Of a DNA stretch of 6,184 nucleotides, positions 1-4,406 are shown piece after piece. The DNA is from JBBQDZ01 sp038320185 (GTDB taxonomy: Bacteria; Actinomycetota; Thermoleophilia; Gaiellales; Gaiellaceae): positions 1-6,184 of the forward strand of contig JBBQDZ010000143.1 in NCBI GenBank assembly GCA_038320185.1, read 5' to 3'. A program made the position numbers and the translations under genes. The notes beneath the pieces are model-generated. The model was not told where the DNA came from. It did no database searches and saw only the letters and a program-made list of their open reading frames with translations. The first letter of the stretch is position 1; every line of letters starts with the position of its first letter.

Positions 1-840
1 CCGCGCGGTCACCTGGTCGACCTCGGGATCGTCGAGCAGCGAGTCGACTCGCTCGCTCTGGCGGCGGGCGAGGACGGCTGCGGCCTTCGAGCGATTCGCG
101 CCGAGCAGGATTCCGCGGAGTTCGGCGGCCTGGTCGCCGTCGGCGCCTTCGATCCGGAGCGTGCCATTCGGGTCGGGCAGCATGATCGTGACGAGGCGGG
201 CTCCGATGAGCTCGCGGAGCCGCTCCGCGATCAACTGGAGCAGGCGCGGGAGGTCGGCCTCCCCGACGAGGGCGTTCCCGATTTCGTTCAGCGACTCGAG
301 CTGCTGGAGCCAGCGCGTCGCCGCTTCGTAGAGCCGCGCGTTCTCGATCGCGACCGCGGCCTGAGCGGCGAGGAGGAGCGTCACCTCCTCGTCCTCCTCG
401 CTGAACTCGCCGCCGCCGCGCTTCTCGGTCAGGTAGAGGTTGCCGTACGCGACCCGCCGGAGCAGGATCGGCACGCCGAGGAAGCTCGTCATCGGCGGGT
501 GATTGGGCGGGAACCCGACGGAGCGGGGATCGGCGCCGAGATTTGGGAGACGGACGGGCTTCGCCTCCCGGATGAGAAGGCCGAGGATGCCCCGGCCGCG
601 GGGGAGTGAGCCGATTGCGGCGTGCGTCTCCTCGTCGATGCCGCTGGTCAGGAATCGTTCGAGCGCCTGTCCGGAGCTGTCGAGGACGCCGAGCGCGGCG
701 TAGCTCGCGCCCGTGAGCTCCGCCGCGGTCTCGACGATCTTTTGGAGGACGTGGTCGAGTGAGAGCTCGGAGGTGAGCGCGATTCCGGCCTCGATGACGG
801 CCCGCAGCCGCGCCTCGACGCTCGGATCACCGCCCGCCAT
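1..840 (-). CDS. GAF-domain sensor protein (DevS/DosS-like), N-terminal 280 residues, cut by the window edge
   Basis: This is a cytoplasmic sensor protein whose output domain lies outside the window. The frame is open from ATG 840 to base 1 (280 codons, no stop). Residues about 8-172 form a first GAF domain with the family signature GRGILGLLI (82-90), VGFPPNHPPM (108-117), SFLGVPI (119-125), GNLYLTEK (133-140) and AAVAIENARLYE at its end. Residues from about 178 start a second GAF domain (LESLNEIGNALVGEADLPRLL onwards). In mycobacterial DevS the HPPM histidine (His149) is the haem ligand and the tyrosine 22 residues later (Tyr171) lines the distal side. Here His114 and Tyr136 have the same 22-residue spacing. 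Relatives usually continue into HisKA_3 and HATPase domains, which cannot be seen here. Haem binding is inferred: the motif also occurs in GAF proteins whose ligand is not known. The start is supported by a TAGATT hexamer 7 nt upstream and no Shine-Dalgarno. The gene lies 95 bp downstream of the nitrite reductase, on the same strand. Confidence 0.9.
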   Translation of the reverse strand, partial: MAGGDPSVEARLRAVIEAGIALTSELSLDHVLQKIVETAAELTGASYAALGVLDSSGQALERFLTSGIDEETHAAIGSLPRGRGILGLLIREAKPVRLPNLGADPRSVGFPPNHPPMTSFLGVPILLRRVAYGNLYLTEKRGGGEFSEEDEEVTLLLAAQAAVAIENARLYEAATRWLQQLESLNEIGNALVGEADLPRLLQLIAERLRELIGARLVTIMLPDPNGTLRIEGADGDQAAELRGILLGANRSKAAAVLARRQSERVDSLLDDPEVDQVTAR

Positions 841-847
841 GCGGCTG

Positions 848-853
848 AATCTA
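848..853 (-). promoter_or_regulatory. Candidate -10 element (TAGATT) for the GAF sensor
   Basis: On the minus strand TAGATT fits the TANNNT form of the principal sigma factor -10. It ends 7 nt before the ATG at 840, so transcription would begin at or next to the start codon, giving a leaderless mRNA. No -35 consensus is visible 17 nt further up. It implies the sensor can be transcribed independently of the nitrite reductase. Confidence 0.5.
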
Positions 854-902
854 CGCGGCGCCGGTGTCCTCCGGGCCGGGGCCGACGAGGAGCCGGGTAG
901 TA

Positions 903-916
903 GGCGACTCTTCGCC
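903..916 (-). terminator. Weak hairpin after the nitrite reductase gene
   Basis: A perfect 5-bp stem (GGCGA/TCGCC) with a 4-nt loop lies about 20 nt past the nirK-type stop codon. There is no T tract, so termination is only a possibility. It sits before the candidate sensor promoter, where a terminator would make sense. Confidence 0.25.
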
Positions 917-935
917 GGCGTGCCGTCGCGCCCGC

Positions 936-2108
936 TCAGTGGCTCATCGTCCCATTGACCTGGCCGACCTTCAGGAGGCCCACCTGCCCCTGGTCGACGG
1001 CCGCGAAGGCGTGCGAGACGAAGGGATAGAGACCCGGCTTGTCGATCTTCACGTCGACGACGCCGGCACCGCCGGCGGGAACGGTCACCGTCTGGACGTC
1101 GTGGAGCGCGTCCTCGGGATGCATGTCGGCGAAGGGGTAGACGGTGTTGAGGACGGTGCCGACGATGTGGAAGTCGGTGTCGAGCGAGGGCCCTGCATCC
1201 ACGACCCAGAAGCGGACGAGCTCGCCCGGCATCGCCGTCAGCGGGTGCTTCACGTACTGCCCGGCGTAGCCGTTGAACGTCATCCAGTCGGGCTGGCGTG
1301 CGTGTGCCTTGTCCATGTTGATCTGGGCGGGCGAGCGGAGGCCGTCGGAGCTCAGATACCACTCGCTCGCGACGAGCACGTAGTTGCGATCGGCCTTCGG
1401 GAGGACGCCCGGCTTCGGCTCGACGACGATCGCCCCGTACATGCCGTTCGCGATGTGCATCAGCACCGGCTTCGTGCCGCAGTGGTACATGAAGACGCCG
1501 GCGTCCCCGGCGCGGAAGGTGTAGCTCACCGACTTGCCCGGCATGACGTCGCTGAAGGCCTTGTCGGGCGCGACGCGCGCGGCGTGGAAGTCGATGGAGT
1601 GGGGGATCGCTCCACGGTTTGTCAGCGTGACCTTCACGAGCTGGCCCTGGCGGACGTGGATGATCGGACCGGGCGCTCCGCCCGCCCAGGCCCAGGCCGA
1701 GTACTTGATGCCGGGTGCGATCTGGATGTCGATGTCCTTCAGGACGAGGTTCACGTGGGCAACGGAACCTGCAAGGGTCGCGGGCAGCGCTGCAGGAAAG
1801 GCCTTGTGGGCGGCTGCGATCGCGTCGGCGTTCGCGGGCGCGGCGCCGGCGTAGCTCTCGAGACCGCCGCCCATCGCCGGGTCGTGGACGCCCTGCGCGG
1901 GCGCGGCATGCGCGGCGCGGTCGGCCGCCCGGTTGGCGGCACTCTTGGCGTCGTGTGCGTCTCCCCACATCAGTACCGACAGGAGGCCGAGGACGGCCAC
2001 GAGGATCCCGAGGAGCACGGCCACGACGCCGAGCGCAGCGGAGGCGCCCCCGGAGTCGCCGCGCGGTCGGATCGAATGGCGTTCAGGCGCGTAGGGGGCT
2101 GTGCTCAT
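936..2108 (-). CDS. nirK: Membrane-anchored copper-containing nitrite reductase (NirK type)
   Basis: This 390-aa protein is a two-cupredoxin-domain enzyme expected to reduce nitrite to nitric oxide outside the cytoplasmic membrane. Residues 1-22 are cytoplasmic, about 23-47 form one hydrophobic helix with no obvious cleavage site, and about 50-110 are an Ala-rich linker. Domain 1 holds IPHSIDFH (168-175) and GVFMYHC (204-210). Type-1 copper ligands are His170, Cys210, His218 and Met223. Type-2 ligands are His175, His209 and His366. The catalytic pair corresponding to Asp98 and His255 of the Alcaligenes enzyme is Asp173 and His314. The Cys-to-His loop is one residue shorter than in Alcaligenes NirK, as I recall for the Geobacillus enzyme. 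HxH and HCH motifs of two-domain laccases are absent, which argues against a trinuclear-centre oxidase. ATG 2108 is chosen because AAGGAG lies 8 nt upstream and the membrane helix follows. The electron donor is not encoded here. Nitrite as substrate is inferred from the ligand set. Confidence 0.88.
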   Translation of the reverse strand: MSTAPYAPERHSIRPRGDSGGASAALGVVAVLLGILVAVLGLLSVLMWGDAHDAKSAANRAADRAAHAAPAQGVHDPAMGGGLESYAGAAPANADAIAAAHKAFPAALPATLAGSVAHVNLVLKDIDIQIAPGIKYSAWAWAGGAPGPIIHVRQGQLVKVTLTNRGAIPHSIDFHAARVAPDKAFSDVMPGKSVSYTFRAGDAGVFMYHCGTKPVLMHIANGMYGAIVVEPKPGVLPKADRNYVLVASEWYLSSDGLRSPAQINMDKAHARQPDWMTFNGYAGQYVKHPLTAMPGELVRFWVVDAGPSLDTDFHIVGTVLNTVYPFADMHPEDALHDVQTVTVPAGGAGVVDVKIDKPGLYPFVSHAFAAVDQGQVGLLKVGQVNGTMSH

Positions 2109-2116
2109 CGAATCGT

Positions 2117-2122
2117 CTCCTT
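2117..2122 (-). promoter_or_regulatory. Strong Shine-Dalgarno (AAGGAG) of the nitrite reductase
   Basis: AAGGAG on the minus strand sits 8 nt before ATG 2108. It decides the start and rules out the 214 codons of open frame further upstream. Together with the partner gene upstream, this is the only clear, well-spaced ribosome site in the window. Confidence 0.85.
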
Positions 2123-2142
2123 CGTCGGAATCTGTCTGGCTG

Positions 2143-2148
2143 AAGGTA
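2143..2148 (-). promoter_or_regulatory. Possible -10 element (TACCTT) for the nitrite reductase
   Basis: TACCTT matches TANNNT and would give a leader of roughly 28 nt carrying the ribosome site. No convincing -35 is seen, and no FNR/NNR-type TTGAT-N4-ATCAA box is present in the gap. A 6-bp inverted repeat (CTGCCG/CGGCAG, 2152-2168) lies immediately upstream. Confidence 0.28.
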
Positions 2149-2210
2149 GGCCTGCCGCGCCGCGGCAGCGTCCCGTCCAGGCCGCAGCCCGGCGCGGGAT
2201 GTCCGCACAC

Positions 2211-2235
2211 CTCGCTGCGGGTTTCCCGCAGCGAG
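2211..2235 (-). terminator. Perfect 11-bp hairpin with 3-nt loop, second of a tandem pair
   Basis: Arms 2211-2221 and 2225-2235 are exact reverse complements around a 3-nt loop. Allowing one bulged base, the stem extends by three more pairs. No T tract follows. It may terminate or pause transcription leaving the upstream membrane protein gene, or protect the 3' end of its mRNA. Confidence 0.5.
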
Positions 2236-2247
2236 TGTTGGAACGTG

Positions 2248-2273
2248 CAGCGGGCCGCCGGAGCGGCCCGCTG
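2248..2273 (-). terminator. Perfect 11-bp GC-rich hairpin with tetraloop, first of a tandem pair
   Basis: Arms 2248-2258 and 2263-2273 pair perfectly around a 4-nt loop. It begins 26 nt past the stop codon of the two-helix membrane protein, the usual place for a terminator. No T tract follows, which is common for proposed terminators in GC-rich actinobacteria. A processing or stabilising hairpin is the alternative. Confidence 0.55.
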
Positions 2274-2299
2274 GTTGCGACGGAGGGTCTGTGCGCCGG

Positions 2300-2962
2300 C
2301 TACGCGGTCGCCTCGCCTGTCCCCGATCCATGCTTGTGGAGGAACCCGAGGGCCGTGTCGCGATTGCGGAGGGCGCCGCCGACGGCGAGGATCGCGAAAC
2401 CGATGCCGGCGAGGAGGAGCGCCACGCCGACGACGACGCCGAAGAGCGAGAGCCGGTCGGCCATGTAGCTGACGTTCAGCGCCGTCTGGAGCGCGAGGCT
2501 CGTCGTCCAGATCCCGCGCCGCGGGTTGGCCACCGGCTGGTGGGTCTGCGGGTCGACGACGGCGTGCTTGTCGTCGTTCGTGCCGCCGAGCCCGTCCGTG
2601 GCGCCGGCCGGCGTTCCCGGCTTCGCCTGGAAGCGGCCCATCTGTGCGTACACGAGGCCGCCCGTCCCCTCCAGGGTGTGGATCCGAACGTAGCTTCCGA
2701 AGCACCGGGCTTCGGCGCCACTCGTGATCGCCTTGCCGGCGACGTTGCAAGTGGGCAGCTTGACGCCCGCCGGGAGCTTTGCCTGCTTCGCCTCCGCCGC
2801 AACCGCCTGCGGCGTCATGTCCGGCGTGCCGGTGATCTGCTCCTGCTTCAGATTATCGGAGACCGTGCTCCGGCCGTCGATTCCCATCACGATTGCCGCG
2901 ATGCCGAACGCGATCAGGATCGCGGCGGCGGCCACCCCTCCGATCTCGAAGAGCTTGCGCAT
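2300..2962 (-). CDS. Two-helix membrane protein of unknown function, upstream partner of the nitrite reductase
   Basis: I cannot assign a function to this 220-aa protein. It has a short charged N-terminus, a hydrophobic helix at about 7-28, a loop of about 140 residues (29-170), a second helix at about 171-196 and a polar C-terminal tail. Both ends should therefore be cytoplasmic with the loop outside. The loop contains exactly two cysteines, Cys72 and Cys87, which could form a disulfide, plus a patch containing GGLVYAQMGRFQAKPGTPAG and TDGLGG. No CxxCH, CxxC or copper-binding His cluster is visible. I recall similar uncharacterised proteins in Thermoleophilia. ATG 2962 is chosen because AAGGAG lies 6 nt upstream and the helix follows directly. 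The longer open frame upstream (to 3088) reads as Arg-rich low-quality sequence. It is co-directional with the nitrite reductase, separated by 191 bp with two hairpins, so a shared role is plausible but unproven. Confidence 0.82.
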   Translation of the reverse strand: MRKLFEIGGVAAAAILIAFGIAAIVMGIDGRSTVSDNLKQEQITGTPDMTPQAVAAEAKQAKLPAGVKLPTCNVAGKAITSGAEARCFGSYVRIHTLEGTGGLVYAQMGRFQAKPGTPAGATDGLGGTNDDKHAVVDPQTHQPVANPRRGIWTTSLALQTALNVSYMADRLSLFGVVVGVALLLAGIGFAILAVGGALRNRDTALGFLHKHGSGTGEATA

Positions 2963-2968
2963 GTCCAA

Positions 2969-2974
2969 CTCCTT
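2969..2974 (-). promoter_or_regulatory. Strong Shine-Dalgarno (AAGGAG) of the two-helix membrane protein
   Basis: AAGGAG on the minus strand, preceded by GG, sits 6 nt before ATG 2962. It fixes the start against several upstream in-frame codons. Confidence 0.85.
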
Positions 2975-3059
2975 CCGTCGCGGCCGCGGTCCCGCTCCTT
3001 CCTCCTCGGCCTTTGCGACCCAGCCTGACCGGACGCCTCTGCTTCGCCATCGGGGCGCT

Positions 3060-3088
3060 CGCGTAGGAGCACTGCGGGGAAGCCGCAA
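3060..3088 (-). promoter_or_regulatory. Weak promoter candidate for the membrane protein and nitrite reductase genes
   Basis: On the minus strand TTGCGG (3083-3088) is separated by 17 nt from TACGCG (3060-3065). The spacing is ideal, but the -10 is poor and lacks the final T. A 5-bp inverted repeat (TGCGG/CCGCA, 3073-3087) overlaps the -35 side and could be an operator. The rest of the gene-free gap 2963-3144 holds only the ribosome site near 2969 and nothing else I recognise. Confidence 0.25.
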
Positions 3089-3144
3089 GGGTGCGGCGCT
3101 CGATGCGGATGCCGGCGCTGCAGCCGGCCGCGATCCTGGGAGGC

Positions 3145-3465
3145 ATGCCTGCGACCTACGCGGTTACCTGGAGCGGCCCGTGTGGCCCTGTCTTCTCGGG
3201 GGAGCTCGAGCTCGGCCCGGAGGCGATCGTGCTCCGCGGCGCGCGCGGCCGCGATGTCGTCGTCGAGCAGGTGCCCTATCGCGAGCTGCGCGCGGTGCGA
3301 CGGAGTCGGAATACGCGAGAGCGCGTCGGCGGCCGGGCGAGCCTCGTTCTCGAGCTGCTCGCAGGTGGCGCGATCCGGATCGACACGATCGGCCAGCCGG
3401 GAGCGCTGCACGAGCTCGGCGAGCGCATCTCGACGCCGATCCGCGCACCAAAAGCGGAACCCTAG
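3145..3465 (+). CDS. Small protein of unknown function, beta-rich
   Basis: I do not recognise a family. The 106-residue product has no signal peptide or membrane helix. Its pattern alternates hydrophobic strands and turns (YAVTWSG, VFSGELELGPEAIVLRG, DVVVEQVPYRELRAVRR, ASLVLELLAGGAIRIDTIG) and ends in a helix (ALHELGERI). That layout resembles small pleckstrin-homology-like domains of bacteria, but this is only a fold impression. Coding quality is good, with high third-position GC. The start is uncertain: ATG 3145 begins the strand-like region but its GGAGG is only 1 nt away, too close to work normally. In-frame starts also exist at GTG 3091, ATG 3103 and ATG 3109. It is divergent from the two-helix membrane protein gene and converges on the next gene, sharing a CTAG with its stop codon. 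Confidence 0.65.
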   Translation: MPATYAVTWSGPCGPVFSGELELGPEAIVLRGARGRDVVVEQVPYRELRAVRRSRNTRERVGGRASLVLELLAGGAIRIDTIGQPGALHELGERISTPIRAPKAEP

Positions 3466-3707
3466 GTGTAGTTCCTAACGACGTTGTTCAGTCGCGTCGA
3501 TGATGTCCTCGGGATACCGCCGGGCAAACGGATCGCGAAGTCCCCACCGAGTCGGAGGGCAAGGAACATCATCCCGCCTACGAAGATAGCCATTCCTGGC
3601 CCACCAAAGGCGTAGCCGATTCCGGCGCCTCCGAGCGGCCAGATCCAGCGCGCCCTCCGGGTCTGGCGCCGCATCCGCTCTTCCGCCTGCGGAGGCAACG
3701 TGGCCAT
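3462..3707 (-). CDS. Small membrane protein of unknown function
   Basis: This 81-aa product starts with a basic stretch (RMRRQTRRAR, 11-20) followed by a Gly-rich hydrophobic region (about 21-53), enough for one long or two short membrane segments. The hydrophilic tail ends in RLNNVVRNYT. No family is recognised. ATG 3707 is preferred to GTG 3713 because a TACCCT -10 hexamer ends exactly 6 nt before it, matching the leaderless layout of neighbouring genes, and there is no Shine-Dalgarno. It begins 28 bp after the stop of the LON-domain gene on the same strand. Base composition is slightly less GC-rich than its neighbours, and the last 20 codons look less typical, so the C-terminal end could be degenerate. 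Confidence 0.55.
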   Translation of the reverse strand: MATLPPQAEERMRRQTRRARWIWPLGGAGIGYAFGGPGMAIFVGGMMFLALRLGGDFAIRLPGGIPRTSSTRLNNVVRNYT

Positions 3708-3713
3708 CCGCAC

Positions 3714-3719
3714 AGGGTA
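3714..3719 (-). promoter_or_regulatory. Candidate -10 element (TACCCT) for the small membrane protein
   Basis: TACCCT fits TANNNT and ends 6 nt before ATG 3707, so the transcript would start at the ATG. No -35 consensus is visible. An inverted repeat lies immediately upstream. Confidence 0.45.
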
Positions 3720-3721
3720 AC

Positions 3722-3741
3722 GAGTAAAGCGAATGTTACTC
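3722..3741. promoter_or_regulatory. Operator-like inverted repeat GAGTAA-N8-TTACTC
   Basis: Two perfect 6-bp half-sites are separated by 8 bp (20 bp total), in the only noticeably AT-richer patch nearby. The repeat sits directly upstream of the TACCCT hexamer, in the -10 to -35 spacer, and overlaps the stop codon of the LON-domain gene. Both position and symmetry suit binding by a dimeric repressor, but no regulator is identified. Confidence 0.35.
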
Positions 3742-4359
3742 CGCTGGCCGACGTGAGACGCGGCCGTTTCCCGAGGCTCGCTCGCGGACCTCGCGCTCGA
3801 GTGAAACCCCGCGGATCGCGATCTCCATCAATTCCCGGAGCCGGTCGAGGCGCTCCCGCTCCGAGCGGATCTCGAGCAGCTCCTGCTTCAGGTCGGGGCC
3901 GAGGTCGATCCGGGCGCCGATCTCGAAGGAGAGGGCCTCCGAGGAAGGGTCGGGCTGGTCGACGTTGGATGCCTCGGCCACCTCGACGAGCTTCGCGAAG
4001 AGCTCGACGACCTTCTGCACCTCCTCTTCGGGCGCGGGGTCGTACTCGTCCTCGACCGGCTCGACCGCGCTCGTCGAGAAGGTGCGGCCCGCGGTCTCGA
4101 CGAGGATCCGGAACCGGTCCCGGCCCTCGACGACGACGTTCAACCTTCCGTCGTCGAAGACCTGGAGAACCTTGATCACGGCCGCGCGCGTCCCCACCTC
4201 ACGGCGCCCGTCCTCGTCGGCGAGCACGAGCCCGAACTCGCGCTCGTTGTCGAGGCATTCCCCGATCAACTCCTTGTAGCGGGGCTCGAAGATGTGCAGA
4301 GGAACCCGCTCGGTCGGGAGCAGGACGAGCTCGAGCGGGAAGAGGCCGATCTCCTCGAT
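3736..4359 (-). CDS. Stand-alone LON N-terminal (substrate-binding) domain protein with no canonical start codon
   Basis: The product is about 207 aa. It has the LON substrate-binding domain without the ATPase and protease parts of Lon. Counting from the ATC codon at 4359, the signature runs EEIGLFPLELVLLP (2-15), VPLHIFEPRYKELI (19-32), EFGLVLADEDG (41-51), VGTRAAV (55-61) and DGRLNVVVEGRDRF (70-83). A charged helical C-terminus (about 154-182) completes it, which is the normal length for stand-alone members. Such proteins are thought to bind peptides; their exact job is unclear. No ATG, GTG or TTG occurs in frame at the domain start: the first in-frame one is TTG 4269, inside the conserved region after FEPRYKE. 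A TATCCT hexamer ends 6 nt before ATC 4359, so I place the start there. Real AUC initiation, an ATG-to-ATC change, or a sequence error are all possible. It is divergent from the HisC gene with 47 bp between starts. Confidence 0.82.
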   Translation of the reverse strand: MEEIGLFPLELVLLPTERVPLHIFEPRYKELIGECLDNEREFGLVLADEDGRREVGTRAAVIKVLQVFDDGRLNVVVEGRDRFRILVETAGRTFSTSAVEPVEDEYDPAPEEEVQKVVELFAKLVEVAEASNVDQPDPSSEALSFEIGARIDLGPDLKQELLEIRSERERLDRLRELMEIAIRGVSLEREVRERASGNGRVSRRPAE

Positions 4360-4365
4360 GCCGGA

Positions 4366-4371
4366 AGGATA
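4366..4371 (-). promoter_or_regulatory. Candidate -10 element (TATCCT) for the LON-domain gene
   Basis: TATCCT matches TANNNT well and ends 6 nt before the ATC taken as the start. It faces the HisC -10 at 4395-4400 on the other strand. The place where the HisC -35 should lie (about 4372-4377) abuts it. Confidence 0.55.
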
Positions 4372-4394
4372 GGGGGACGGGCCGGCACCGTCGT

Positions 4395-4400
4395 TACGAT
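4395..4400 (+). promoter_or_regulatory. Candidate -10 element (TACGAT) for the HisC gene
   Basis: TACGAT matches TANNNT and ends 6 nt before GTG 4407, predicting a leaderless transcript. No TTGACA-like -35 is seen. The expected -35 of the opposing LON promoter (about 4389-4394) abuts this hexamer, so the two promoters probably cannot be occupied together. Confidence 0.55.
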
Positions 4401-4406
4401 CCGAGG

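Noticed and set aside
936..2108. Two-domain laccase or bilirubin-oxidase-like multicopper oxidase
   Set aside because: The HxH and HCH motifs needed for a trinuclear copper centre are missing, while every NirK ligand and the Asp/His catalytic pair are in place.
864..2468. Plus-strand open frame of 534 codons
   Set aside because: It is antisense to the nitrite reductase, whose copper motifs are unmistakable, and its translation shows no recognisable domain.
2109..2750. N-terminal extension of the nitrite reductase frame upstream of ATG 2108
   Set aside because: The extension is Arg/Pro-rich, crosses the hairpin region and the upstream membrane protein gene, and the ATG 2108 start has a strong Shine-Dalgarno.
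2963..3088. Longer start for the two-helix membrane protein
   Set aside because: The added residues are basic and low in quality, and AAGGAG 6 nt before ATG 2962 gives a clear start.
3138..3147. GGGAGG as the Shine-Dalgarno of the small plus-strand gene
   Set aside because: Only 1 nt separates it from ATG 3145, too short for normal ribosome positioning, so that start stays uncertain.
4267..4269. TTG 4269 as the start of the LON-domain protein
   Set aside because: It would remove the first conserved strands, including IGLFPL and HIFEPRYKE, which belong to the domain core. It also lacks an upstream -10 at the spacing seen elsewhere.
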